A stretch of DNA of 64,000 nucleotides from Lumbricus terrestris (Eukaryota > Annelida > Clitellata > Crassiclitellata > Lumbricidae), in NCBI GenBank assembly GCA_949752735.1, contig OX457037.1:31972760-32036759 (forward strand), in the 5' to 3' direction. The first letter of the stretch is position 1. The number at the start of each line of letters is the position of its first letter. Of this stretch, positions 12,098 through 63,985 are shown piece after piece. The notes beneath the pieces were generated by a model that saw only the letters and a list, made by a program, of their open reading frames with translations, had not been told where the DNA came from and made no database searches. The translations under genes and the position numbers were made by a program.

Positions 12098-14509
12098 TAT
12101 ATAGTGAAAAGAGTAAAATTCTTTTGACTGGTTTCTGAAATGTGGCAAGGGTGAATTGACCAACATTTAATTTCTAGAGATGAAGACTGCAAAATTTAAA
12201 CAAAGCACAGGCTAAACACGTGGCTAGCATTGTCTTTCTTGAAAAATGCTGTTTATGAAGTAAATTTCATGCTACCGTGTTTAAAAAATGCCACAGGCAA
12301 TTATGCATTTCAGAGTATCGTGTAAGATGCCATTATATAATGATGCTCAAGAAATGAGTGGAGAACTGTGAAAACTATAGACAATGTATGGTATGCGGCT
12401 CATACACTTAACTGTTTCATAACTTTGTGCATTTCATTAATAGACAATAACAAATAGGAAAAATGCTGAGGGAAATATTGGCAGCAGAGATGTTGTCCTT
12501 GGTACTTGTACTTGAATTCGACTCAAGTACAATTTGAGTACTTGTGACACAAGCACTGATTCAAGGCCTGATAATGTGTGAAAAGTTCTTTGAAATGGAA
12601 ACATATAAAAAAGAACTGATGACATTTTCATGTGCTAAGACAGGTTACCAATTGGCTTTTGGATATTAACTCCTGAACATTTCTGTGGAGATTGGCGTTT
12701 AGAAAGACTACATTTGGATCAGAATTGCCTCTCAGTTATAGCACAGTTCTAAGCAAACAAGATGTTAAGAATGCTCACAAATATTCTAAGAATCGTAGCA
12801 TCGTGCGTTAATCATACTTGCAACATGCTACTGTAACTAATTACCCCTTTTGGCAACTAATTCAGTAACCGCTTTAAAAAAAAGACATTAGTAACAGAAA
12901 ATAATTATTTTCCAGAGGTAATGACATCTAAAGAAAAAATAGTTACTTAGTGTCACTCGAAAGTTAAATTTGTGTCCAATGCATTGTGTATTTGAATAGC
13001 ACAATAATAATTGTGTTATAAGCATCATGCGATATTTTGCAATCCTTAGCACGCCATTTACTAGCGAACATGAAATGTGCACTTCCAGAGGACCTGAAAA
13101 TTCTTGCCCATACCTTAGCATTTGATTTCAAGATTATTTGAAAGCTTAGACTTCATCACGTAAAGACAGGACAGAGCTGTAAATTCAAGTTCGGAAAGTG
13201 CCTTTGATAGTTGACATATGAAAGATTTCTTCGAATTCATGAGCCAAAGTCACAGAAATGTTCCAGTGAAATGCTTTACTTAAATATTTGCTGATTTTGA
13301 AAAGCATCTTCTGCTGCGAACCAATAAGGACCTGTACCCGGTAGTTATGACATGTGCCATATAACTATCTAGAGTCCTAATATTTTGCACTATTAATTTT
13401 TTTAAAGTGACACCAACACTCAGCAAACCAATAGCAGCACACTTAAAAATGCTCTTGCTAAAGTTGTGACTGAGGAAAGAATTTTCCCATATATAGACAT
13501 AATGGAATGCAAAGAGTACACTTTGTGGTTGGAAGCAGTAGAGGAAAACTATAGAGCCATATACTGGGAGAAATGTGCTAAAATTGGGAATATGGCCTCA
13601 ATGAAAGAGACAAAGTTTACCCCCCCCCCCGAAAGTTCCCCCCTTGCTAGACTACGAGAAATGCATCCAGTTTGAGGAACACTTTCATCCTGTCTCAACT
13701 CAAACTTACACCCTGATACGGAAACGAAAGCTGAGTAAGAAAACTACGGAACAAAACCACCAACATGCGATGTCTAGACAAGCGTCGTAGATAACTGTAC
13801 AAAGTAACTCACACTTAAGTTACGTGTTAGCCATATGCACCATCATCATCACAAAAATGTCTGACCTGGCTCCACACACGTCAGCCAAGCGTTTGATTAC
13901 AGTAAACAAATTATACGGTCTCTATCACATCTAGGGAGCATAACCTGATGTCACCCTTCCCGCCCCAGCCAGACCTTGTCACTGGACGTGTTCAGCCCAA
14001 CATTACGTTGCTACAGATCCTACTCTCTTGTTCACGTACCAGCGGCTCTCGATTTTCCATTCAACCGCTTCCAGTTCTCAAACCGCATGCGATTAAATAC
14101 AACCGCACTCCATGCGGTAACGGTATCGTCCGAGAAAAATCACCCACTTCATCATTTGCTAAGAGTTATCACTGATCCCACAATACTCGAAACGTCGAAG
14201 AAGAGAACCAACCATGAAGCAATCATAAACAGAACACCTCCAATCACAAAACGTCCAACGATCGCAGTATCAAAAAGAAGACAACCTAAATAGCACAACA
14301 CTCGACCAAAGTATTCTCCAAACAATACCTCCATCATCGTCGTCATCGTCAAAACATCTGACTAGATCAGAACCCGGCAATCTGTGAAGCATTTCGTAAT
14401 AGTAACCGGACAATAACCTACTACTCGCCGACCGCTGGGTTTAGGTTCACACGGACACAAACCATTCTGTGAAGCAGAGTAGCACTCGGTGGTCGAGGAG
14501 GAGCGCAGG
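12098..14509. other. Region downstream of the Kv4 stop, no other gene seen
   Basis: Probably includes Kv4 3' UTR near 14509. No AATAAA on the minus strand was found within about 1.5 kb of the stop. A C10 run lies at 13621-13630. Confidence 0.4.
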
Positions 14510-37141
<22,632 letters not shown>

Positions 37142-37383
37142 TTTGGAGTCAGCATGCACAGCTCAAAGCTAAAATTTATACAGATATGACATCTAAATAC
37201 ACTTTCCAACTGCAAATCCATCAGCCAATTTATTTAGATTCTGACCCAATTACATTATTGAATTTTTCACTAATAGACCCCCATAAGTTTCTTAATTGGT
37301 CCTACTACTAACTACTTGACAAAGTCTCATGACTGAGTGCAACCCCCACAACCAAGAGACTTCTACCGGAACAAACAGCTCTT

Positions 37384-38058
37384 GGTTATTGTGACTAACC
37401 GCTCGGTAGGAAGTAAACAGTATGGCGGTCACAGATACACGCAAAATAGAGCGGCCTCAACTCCGGCGATCGATAGCCCAATGTTTCCGCGCGAAACATT
37501 GGGGTCCCGCTTCAGTCAGTGATGTTGTGTGAAGTAAGTAAGTAAGTGATGAAGGTATTTCTAGATCTGAAATAGAAGTCGGATTGATGAAAAAACGCTT
37601 AAGTAATGGAAGCTGGATGATGGTATTCTTATATTTGAAATAGAAGCTGGGTTGACGAAAATAACAAGCGAGAAACAGAAGCTGGGTTAATAAAAATATT
37701 ATAGCTTAGATTGGAGCAGGATTGATGAAAATGTTCTTGATTAAATTAGAGCTGGATGGATAAGGATCTTGTTAATTAAATAGGAGCTGGATTGATTAAA
37801 ATGTTTCCGATTAAATTGGAGTTGGATTGATGAAAAATAATCATTATTGAAACAGAAGTTGGATTCATAAAACAGCTGATGCAATTGAAAAGCTGGACTT
37901 TTACTTACTTACTTATTTTTGCCTGCTGTCTTATTGCACCATTGACTATTAAGCGGAAAATTGGGCTATCGATCGCCGGAGTTGAGGCCGCTCTATTTTG
38001 CGTGTATCTGTGACCGCCATACTGTTTACTTCCTACCGAGCGGTTAGTCACAATAACC
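37384..38058. mobile_element. Inverted-repeat element with ~99-bp arms and 8-bp duplication
   Basis: Arms 37384-37482 and 37960-38058 start GGTTATTGTGACTAACC. Flanks CAGCTCTT at 37376-37383 and 38059-38066 are identical. The interior repeats a motif like AGCTGGATTGATGAAAAT. About 240 bp upstream of the Kv4 start codon. Confidence 0.9.
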
Positions 38059-38522
38059 CAGCTCTTTCCCACATATGTCCTATAAGTGAGAAGTGTTCCC
38101 AGCTTTCCAGTGCTCGGTTTTCTCTGCAATCAAACTCTTCATGGCACCCATCGCTCATCTTAATTCTAACAATCAACTCAGTCAGCTTCACACATACTAC
38201 TGCAGTTTCAGAAGGCCTGCCTGAACATTGAACCTGCACCTATTTAGCCAAAAACAATCAGTGTACCAATTAAGCGCACACGTTAACTTTCGGTCTACGT
38301 CGCTCACTCAACTATGTTTTTCTTTTTAAAACGTGGTTCTAGCCTCGCCGAGATTATCGATAATTTATGATCTAGGAAACCATACACAACAATGCCATGT
38401 CCAGGCGGCAATAACGATATCAAGCACGAGCAGAATCCTTCTTAGACTCTCACAAACCGTCAACGTTACAGTTGAAGAACAGGCGTTCATGTACTAAGAG
38501 GGGACGTACAGTACATACAGTG

Positions 38523-38665
38523 TCTTTGGCCGTCGCAAGCGGCGTTGAGACATTGAGACGGCCGGTCGCGGCGTTGAGACGGCCGGTCGCGTGAGGGTCG
38601 GTTAGGGCTCAGGTTAGGCGTCGTGAGGGTCGGTTAGGGTTAGTTTTAGGGTTAGTGCAGTCATT
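38523..38665 (+). repeat. TTAGGG-type degenerate repeat, second copy
   Basis: GGCGTTGAGACGGCCGGTCGC twice, then GTGAGGGTCGGTTAGGG units as at 19640. Confidence 0.65.
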
Positions 38666-39317
38666 CTATAGATCGGCTGCGCGACGGGCGGGTAAGTAAT
38701 TTGCGTCCCCCGATTGTACAAGATCGCCATGAAGAACACAAACATTTCTTGACTAATACTGAATTTATTACGAAAACAACCATGACTGACCACGGAGGGA
38801 GAAGCAACGGATGGCGATGCGACTGAGGGAGATCCGGTCGCTCGGCGGACGCCACTCATGTCGTCTGTCGTCAGTCACAATCCCACATAACGCCCGGATT
38901 TTCCTTGCAGACTCCCTTCGACATCTGATGTCGACAACAACGCGAGAAATTTGCTCTCATGTCTCGTTTGAGATCATTTAAAGCTGACCTTAAATCGCAT
39001 ACAATAACAAATCTAAGACACTACTACAGCGACATCGACGACAGAGAAATATTGGGTCGCCAGGCGGCACTGCGCCACTGTCTGTGATTCGCGGCTGGGA
39101 AAGGCTGGACATAGACTATAAATAATAATAGATTCTGCATCGTCTTCTGCCGTCTAGCGTCATCTGCCCTACGTTTTATAGCTCGTGTAAAAAAAACTAA
39201 GAGTACGTCCTTACAGACGGTTTCGTCAGGTGCTGGACTTGCGCTGAGATCCAGCGGGAAAGGAGATCTGCAGCCTATGTGCGGAGGACGAGGACACGCT
39301 TCGGGGGACGCGCTTTT

Positions 39318-39415
39318 TCAAACTCCGATGTAGTGTCCATGCTTTAGTCTGGAGCGCCTCTGGGGAGATAGATTGATTGGGCGCTATGACAAGTGCACAT
39401 ACAAACAAAAGGAAC
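39318..39415 (+). mobile_element. SINE 3' fragment
   Basis: AAACTCCGATGTAGTGTCC, GAGCGCCTCTGGGGAG, GGGCGCTATGACAAGTGCACA as at 15880. Confidence 0.75.
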
Positions 39416-39546
39416 AGAACTGTCATGCAATCAAGACTCTGACTTTCTCGTTTCGGGAGGTGACGCTGTTGCTAATATCCTACATGCGCTTATAAATGTT
39501 GACTCACTTCAGTAGGTGGCGCTCCTTTGTAGATTATGTCAAATTT

Positions 39547-39589
39547 CCTTATAGGCCTAATGACAGTAACTGTCATTAGGCCTATAAGG
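39547..39589. repeat. Perfect 21-bp palindrome with one-base centre
   Basis: Arms CCTTATAGGCCTAATGACAG(T) and its exact complement around a single A. Confidence 0.97.
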
Positions 39590-39754
39590 ATGTGAGATAG
39601 GCTATTGCTCTGATTAGGACAGAATGTCGGTTAGTCTGCTATTGATGGAAAAGCTCCTCGTCAAAGTCCACGGAGCAATTTTGTCATGCTGCACTGCAAC
39701 TTTTGTCAATCAGCTGTCTACCATCACTGTGTTGCTTCCAAGGTCGTATATAGT

Positions 39755-39810
<56 letters not shown>

Positions 39811-39838
39811 TGTGTGTGTGTGTGTGGGTGTGTGTAGG
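39755..39838 (+). repeat. TG microsatellite
   Basis: TG repeats with a few GGG interruptions. Confidence 0.97.
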
Positions 39839-40268
39839 TGGACATAAAATTCTGGAAGGCTGTTGCGGCGCTAGCCTACAATGTCAGCAGGTCGCGTCAA
39901 GGTCAAAATTATCAGTTATTTAGTAGGTCGAGGAAGTTAGATGTAAGGAAGACACTCTAATTCCAAAGAATTTTGGCAGGTCAAAAGGCAGGTCGTGGGC
40001 AAATTGGCAGTATGTGAAATGACCTTCCGCGACCTAGGCCTATGGTAGCGCCGCCACTACCAGTGGATGGACTGGCTTTCTAATTGGGAGGCTGAATATA
40101 TGTCTAGCCTACACTTCTGAAGCTACGGGAAAGCCCGGAGAGAGTAATATTCCAGGGAGCGGGAGCCTAATCGTCTGCAGGCAGCCTAAAGTGGCTGAAA
40201 CCTATCTAGACCTATAACCCTAGCTAGAACTCCTGAAGTTGAAACCTCCAATTTACGGGAGAGCCTAT

Positions 40269-40302
40269 CATCACAGGGAGTCCTATAGACTCCCTGTGAT
40301 GT
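40269..40302. repeat. Hairpin with 14-bp arms
   Basis: ATCACAGGGAGTC and GACTCCCTGTGAT around CTATA. Confidence 0.85.
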
Positions 40303-40413
40303 TAGGTCTGTACGTGATATTACGGTCTGCTGGGCAGCCTAAAGTGAATAGGCCTACCCCTATCTATAGGCCTATAACCCTAGAAGAATAAGACAAGTTA
40401 TTTCTTTTCAACT

Positions 40414-40419
40414 TTTATT
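40414..40419 (-). promoter_or_regulatory. Polyadenylation signal AATAAA
   Basis: Minus strand reads CTCAATAAAAGTTG, about 140 nt after the TAG of the arginine-rich frame, a normal distance for a short mRNA. Confidence 0.5.
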
Positions 40420-41276
40420 GAGCGAACATTCATAGACTTCATCGGTCTAGTATTTTAAATAAGTTCGCAGACAGTTCATCTGTTGCGGTCGCTCGTATCT
40501 TCCCCGTCTTCAGCGTAGAAGGAGGAGGACGCCCTCCCGATGGTAGCAGCGTCGTCTAGTAGTGGCGTCGGCGACGTCGTCGGCGGCGTCCGTGGCTTCG
40601 TCGTCGGCGACGACTCCCTCGTCGGCGACGGCTCCCTCGTCGGCCGCGCCTCCGTCTCCGTCTCCGCCTCGAAGGAGTCCCTCCCTCGTCATCGTCGTCC
40701 TTGGCCGCTGCTGCTCCCGGCCGAGCGCTGCGAGACCTCGCCCTCCGACTCGCTTCGACTTCCTCTCCCAGGTCTTCTTCCTGCGCAATCAAGAACAACA
40801 ACACCCTGCCCTAAGAGAACGCCTTAAAGGGCAACAATCGCCTGAATCTAAGCTATATTAAAACAGGCCAGTGTCTAAACTTAACCGCTTAGACATCGGT
40901 CCGTATACAGGACTAGTAATAATAAATCTAAATAAAGAAAAGTCTAAATATAGAAAATCTAAATATAGAAAAATCTAAATATAGATAAAGCTCAAATAGT
41001 CCTATTCAATCTAATTAACCTTACACTTAAAAATCAACTAGGCCTATCATTACTCCTATCTAAGACCTATAATGGCCCGGTTCTCTTGTAAGTTTGACTC
41101 TTACACTGGCCGAAGAGAGGCGGTCCGAGGACCGCTTCCCTTCGGCCAGCATAAGTTATATAAGTCAAACTTACCAGTTCGAGATCTTCGTAGTCTTCCA
41201 TCCTCTTGTTGTTCTTCCGATCTTCTTCCAGCGTAGGACGGACTGAGTGCCCGTCGGGATCGTTCCATTTTTATGA
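40414..41276 (-). CDS. Candidate two-exon gene for an arginine-rich, protamine-like protein
   Basis: Exons 41201-41175 and 40780-40556 join in phase 0 (CTG|GTAAGT and gcgcag|GAAGAA) to encode 83 residues. The N-terminal part is acidic (MEDYEDLELEEDLGEEVE), followed by RRARSRSARPGAAAAK, DDDDEGG, then a tail in which nearly every residue is Arg with a few Gly and Ser (RRGRRGSRRRRGSRRRRR), ending HY. AATAAA lies about 140 nt after the stop (40414-40419), a TATA-like CATAAAA about 70 nt before the start, and inverted CCAAT and X-boxes beyond it. Arg clusters broken by Ser/Gly are typical of protamines and sperm nuclear basic proteins, and some protamine precursors have an acidic leader; the assignment is inference from composition. 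An alternative is a GC-rich trinucleotide tract read by chance, or the overlapping frame noted separately. Confidence 0.5.
40556..40780 (-). CDS. Arginine-rich gene exon 2
   Basis: 74 codons plus TAG after acceptor gcgcag. It holds the acidic-to-basic switch and the Arg tail; Arg codons are a mixture of CGN and AGG rather than one repeated triplet, which argues mildly against a simple repeat. Confidence 0.45.
   Translation of the reverse strand, partial: EEDLGEEVEASRRARSRSARPGAAAAKDDDDEGGTPSRRRRRRRRGRRGSRRRRGSRRRRRSHGRRRRRRRRHY
41175..41201 (-). CDS. Arginine-rich gene exon 1 (coding part)
   Basis: Nine codons, MEDYEDLEL, with A at -3 and G at +4 of the ATG, then consensus donor GTAAGT. Upstream this frame is open back to a TAA but has no other Met. 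Confidence 0.45.
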
Positions 41277-41404
41277 ATTTCAGGCCGAAAAAGAACCGCT
41301 TGTAGCCAATCATAGCGCAGCGTTGAACACAATACGCTGCCTTGGTAACCGGTCTACAGTCAATCATATCGCAACTCCCGATCACAATACGTTGCCTTGG
41401 TAAC
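41268..41404 (-). promoter_or_regulatory. Candidate promoter: TATA-like box, inverted CCAAT, two RFX-type X-boxes
   Basis: Reading upstream from the arginine-rich gene: CATAAAA at 41270-41276, ATTGG on the minus strand at 41306-41310, an imperfect X-box GCTGCCTTGGTAAC at 41336-41349, and a perfect X-box GTTGCCTTGGTAAC at 41391-41404 (consensus GTNRCC-N0-3-RGYAAC). RFX factors bind such sites in ciliary and spermatogenic genes. Confidence 0.45.
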
Positions 41405-41664
41405 GAAATCTCAAGGTGCGGTATTTACGCGTCTTCTCGATACAGAAGACACTATTCAAGGACATCAGAAGGTCATCTGGTTATGAGCTAACAAAGTATT
41501 GGACACAGAGAAAGCTTACAGCACTCAGTGATTTCAATTAAAATGCTTGTATTTTCGAACGAAAACGATTATTCATTATCTCTCATGTTAACATTTCTGC
41601 GTTATTGTCAGATTGTCTTTTCTCATTAAAACGAATATATAAAAACGAAACCTCGGATATAATA
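41346..41664. repeat. 319-bp tandem duplication, copy 1
   Basis: By eye identical to 41674-41992, with a 9-base spacer. It contains the perfect X-box at 41391-41404. Identity suggests a recent event. Confidence 0.95.
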
Positions 41665-41673
41665 TAACCGATA

Positions 41674-41992
41674 TAACCGGTCTACAGTCAATCATATCGC
41701 AACTCCCGATCACAATACGTTGCCTTGGTAACGAAATCTCAAGGTGCGGTATTTACGCGTCTTCTCGATACAGAAGACACTATTCAAGGACATCAGAAGG
41801 TCATCTGGTTATGAGCTAACAAAGTATTGGACACAGAGAAAGCTTACAGCACTCAGTGATTTCAATTAAAATGCTTGTATTTTCGAACGAAAACGATTAT
41901 TCATTATCTCTCATGTTAACATTTCTGCGTTATTGTCAGATTGTCTTTTCTCATTAAAACGAATATATAAAAACGAAACCTCGGATATAATA
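41674..41992. repeat. 319-bp tandem duplication, copy 2
   Basis: Offset of 328 from copy 1; the X-box is repeated at 41719-41732. The copy ends at ...GGATATAATA, then unique sequence follows. Confidence 0.95.
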
Positions 41993-42758
41993 GATTTTAT
42001 CAATCCCGCGTACCCTGAAGGCACACACGTACACGCACGTACCCTCCAAAGCGGGGGTGCTAGATTAAACACTAGGAATTGAATGAAGATGTATAGGAAG
42101 AAAAAGCATGGGTAGTCAGTATATAGCCTGCTCTCTTTTCGAACGGAATCGTTGATAGTCTTACGGTCTAACGCTTTGTGGAAAATTTTCAGATAGGCAG
42201 ACAGATGTCATCTATATGCAAGCAGTTTAGCGGTTTCAAACAAATTTAGCCAGAGATGTGCACAGCATTTTGTAGCATTGGCATATGGAGGTGAATTTGC
42301 AGAGGTAAAGAGAATGAACAGCAATGGATGATAAAAGTTACTATCACGGTCCTCAGATTTATTATTTAAAGGGATTTGATTTATTAATGTTGAGAAAAGC
42401 ACCAGAACCAACATTATATAATTTATCTTGTCTTGAGTGACTGTTCTGCAAACACAATCAGCTCATGCCTCACTGTCTATTCCCCTAATACTGAACTGCT
42501 GTTTGCCATATTCAAAACAACTATTGAACAGAAAACTTCGCAGAAAATCATAAGTCATAAACCTCTGACAGACAGGATTAGAGTGATGGCCGAAGATAAC
42601 AAAATGCGGGAGTTCCGCCTGGATAGACCATCTGCAGAACAAACAGTCCTGGAAACATTTAGGGATTTTTAAAATTATACTGTGGCAAAATCGTTTCAGA
42701 CAGCACACAAAATCCTGAACACTGACTCCAGTTCAAATTCTGACCTATTCAGGGCCTG

Positions 42759-42936
42759 CAGTGCCTAAAGTGTGAAAAAATAAGCGCCTGGACGCCCCTT
42801 AACTCTCCAAAAGAAGTGCCTGCACGCCCCTTACCTTTCTAGTCTGTGCTCGCCAATAAGCGGCTGGACGGCGTTCAGATTTTAAAACAAGTGCATGGAC
42901 GCCGTCCATGACCGTCCAGGCACACTTTAAGCCCTG
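42759..42936 (+). mobile_element. hAT-type MITE family 1
   Basis: CAGTGCCTAAAGTGTG ... CACTTTAAGCCCTG, flanks AGGGCCTG and AGGGAATG (6/8). Confidence 0.9.
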
Positions 42937-43830
42937 AGGGAATGGCAAAATTAGAGGTGACTACATGCTACAGTTGTCTAGGCCGGTCTGCAGGTCGTTT
43001 TCCACGTGTTTTCTACACACAAATATTTATGAGGTTAGTACACGTTGTATACCCGTGTATAGTTTGTATACCCTCGATTACAGCCCTGGACCTATCACAC
43101 CCATGTTCAATTTCATGCGGAAACTCAGTGAGGTGGTCGACTACTGTAGCGATCGTATCAGCCTACAGTTGCACTCACAGAAATCACATTCAGTTCAGAC
43201 TGTCGTTTATTACGAGTTTTAAAATATTACAGATGAAACTTATATGGTACATAGCAAAGCCTAGGCCGTGCTCAATATTGTTCATACCACACAGAAAGTA
43301 GAGTATGGCAAGCGAAAATGCAATGCCGTAGTTTTACCAACATACCTAGGCTAAAATACGTAAACACAAATTGGCAAAATAAATCTTGAAAACAAGCAAG
43401 CAAAGCCGAGGCATTGTATTGTTGTGTCTATAAATTTATATAGCGCCTCTCGCAGTGAACACCAATCAGAGGTGCTCCCAGTTGCCCCACAACATTGCAG
43501 AAGTTTGAAATTTCTTAAATAAATACAGCAAAGAATATTATTCCTACTAAAGCACAGTGGACCTCAGCAACACTGGTAATAGTGTATCAAATTCAAAATC
43601 GAAAATTTCTTATTACTACAAATAGCGGCCCATAAAATAAAAAAGTACGAAGTCGGTGGCAGTATTTTTGATCTGCAAGAATCGTAGACTCGACAAACGC
43701 ACGCAAACAAACGATGGAATAATTCCAAACCATTGTGAGTTTGAGTGCGGTGTGTCGTCCAAGCGTTTGATAAATTATAATAAAACAAATATGCATATAA
43801 TAATAATATATGAATAATGCTGAAGGATGC

Positions 43831-44230
43831 ATGCAGCATGCTCTTCATTAGACACGATGTTTCAGCTCAGGGGCGGATACAGGGGGTCAATCCGGCCACG
43901 CCCCATTTAAATTTTTTTTTTGACCAGCTATTCTGGGTCGGAAAGTTGATGTGGTCCCCCCCATGAGAAGTTCTGTAGACCAGTACCCACGCGCCCACGA
44001 GGTCCAAACGACTAAAAAAAGGTCATCAACTATTTTGGCAGATAAAATAGTATCTTCTTTTTCATGAAATTCGAGTCGAACGACTAAAAAAGCTCATCAG
44101 ATTTTTCGGCAACCAAGACGAAATATTTTTCCCTCCGTCCCAAGACCGAACATTTTGCCCCCCCTCCTTCGAAAATTTCTGTATCCACCCTTGATGCAGC
44201 ATGCTTTTCATTAGACACGATGTTTCAGCT
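43831..44230. mobile_element. G-run element flanked by 37-bp direct repeats
   Basis: Element 43868-44193, ends CAGGGGCGGATACAG and CTGTATCCACCCTTG. The flanks 43831-43867 and 44194-44230 (ATGCAGCATGCTYTTCATTAGACA...) differ at one base. Confidence 0.85.
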
Positions 44231-45925
44231 TGATGTCCAGTCCGCTGATAAAAAACGCTCATCTAAAAGCTGACCTAAAAAAGTTCCAACAGTAAATGTT
44301 CTCATAGACACAATTGAAACTTTACAAAACGGAGTACTGAGTGTTGACTAGAGTAAACCTCATCTCAATCTCGAGCAAACTTCGTACATCTCATGACTTC
44401 TCTGGAGTCACGACTAGCATTATGAATCTCATGATGAACTGCAAGTGGTCCTATTTCTACATAATCCGATTACAACGAGAAAAGACGGACAATAAAAAAT
44501 CTTGCAACTTTCAAGAGCAAAAATTTACACAACAAATCTCAACTGCGATGAGCAATCTTTTGCGATCTTTAATCCTAGGTAACACTATGCAAATGTAATT
44601 ACTAATAATTTCTTGTGAATGTAACTACTAATAATTTCTCACAACAAATCTAATCTCTCGTCTGGCTAGCTTTCACATTGGCCTTACTGCTATTTAATTT
44701 TATTGCCCAACCAATGCACAATTGCAAACCTTGGATAATATCAGAACTTGGCTGTGATTAAATTGAAAAGCATGTATATAGCATTTGCAACCCTGAGAAA
44801 TATATCTGACTGTCATTCAAAACACTAAATTTTGATCCAATTCATCAAGCACATTTTCAAAACACAGAACACAATACGTAACTGCTAAGATTATCATGCA
44901 ATCTTCACAATATAATATACTAAATCAGTTTCACGGATCTTAGCATATGCTCTATAAATGCAGGAACACTACTAGATTCTTAATTCTGAGCCAGATAGCT
45001 GAAAAAATTGATATAAAGCAAAAGCTGCATTTATAGCACATTTATACAAGTCATGCAATAGTGTTTCCTGCAGATCTGTAAACTTTGATTTTCGCAAAAT
45101 GGGACTCAAATTAGTCATAACTCTTTAAAATATCATCAGAATCGCCTAATTGCTTTCATATCACACACACACACACATATTTCTACCTTTAGCTTCAGCA
45201 CTTTATTTCAAAACGTAGCAAAGCAGAGTCAGAAAGAATCAACATTTACAAGCAAAGCTTCGGAGACTATTAGTCACACTACGATCCGAATAATGTTCTA
45301 CGAGTCAGATACCAGACGAAGAAATCATATTGATAACACAGGTACACAATCCGCAAACGTTGGCGCAGTAGGTGGCAGTAACACACGACGTAGACAAACG
45401 GAGCGCTGGATATATATATATTCAACGATAACACAGCATCATCATCATCCTACCTTTCATCTGAATAGATGTCTTGAAAGTACATGGCATGAACAGTAAC
45501 TCTTTTACATTACATTACAGACGATAAAGTCGGCTGTTGCATGCCGCACAACGACCACATTACATCGTAACGTAATATGCAATGTCCAAACGCAGTTCAT
45601 GCCACTATACATCGGTACACCGAAAACATCAGCAAGTTTGGATTGCCTCGTTTGGCACTCGAATCATAGGCACAGAATGGCACTTGACGATGCAAGCTGC
45701 ACCTCGGCACCGAAAAACCATGCCACAGCAGGCGTCAAAGCCCAAGGGAGACCAGCTTGCAAAGAAAGCAACAAATTTGATCTTGTGCTCCTAGGAAATT
45801 GTTCACGCTGTTCTTATTGCTGGAAATGTCCCAATGCAAGTGTCCGTTAACCGAGGGCGCCACTGCATTCGTGCCTGTTATTCTGGTGACATCGTGAATA
45901 ATCAGACGGGGGAGGAGCGGCCGTA
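44231..45925. other. Between the G-run element and the plexin stop; no gene seen
   Basis: Likely includes the plexin 3' UTR (45208-45925). The rest is AT-rich without a supported frame. Confidence 0.5.
45202..45207 (-). promoter_or_regulatory. Possible plexin polyadenylation signal
   Basis: AATAAA on the minus strand about 720 nt after the plexin stop. Confidence 0.3.
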
Positions 45926-63600
<17,675 letters not shown>

Positions 63601-63811
63601 CTAAATGCAACAATAGATATTGCAGAATCTCGCGCAACATTTCAAAGCATCCTTAAGAAAAATAAGCTTCTCTTCATGACAATAACAAAGCTACAACCAC
63701 ACAGCTAAAAAGCCCATGCAGTTGACAACGGAAGAACATGTCAAGTCAATCCGTGTTTCTCTAACCCATGCTAAAAGCTTAAACCTGTTGAATTGAAGTC
63801 AACAGAAGATA

Positions 63812-63985
63812 AGATTCATTCATTCGTTTGTTCGTTCGTTCGTTCGTTCGTTCACTCACTCACTCACTCACTCACTCATACACTCATTCATTCATTCATA
63901 CATTCATTCATTCATTCATTCATTCTTTCTTTCATTCTTTCATTCACATCAAGAAGCCCACTCAGAGGTGCTCCCAGTCCAACCA
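63812..63985 (-). mobile_element. CATT microsatellite and LINE/SINE tail
   Basis: Long CATT, GTTC and CACT runs, then CCACTCAGAGGTGCTCCCAG. Confidence 0.75.

Noticed and set aside
41346..41992. Pair of LTRs
   Set aside because: Only 9 bases separate the copies and there is no TG...CA border or primer-binding site; a simple tandem duplication.
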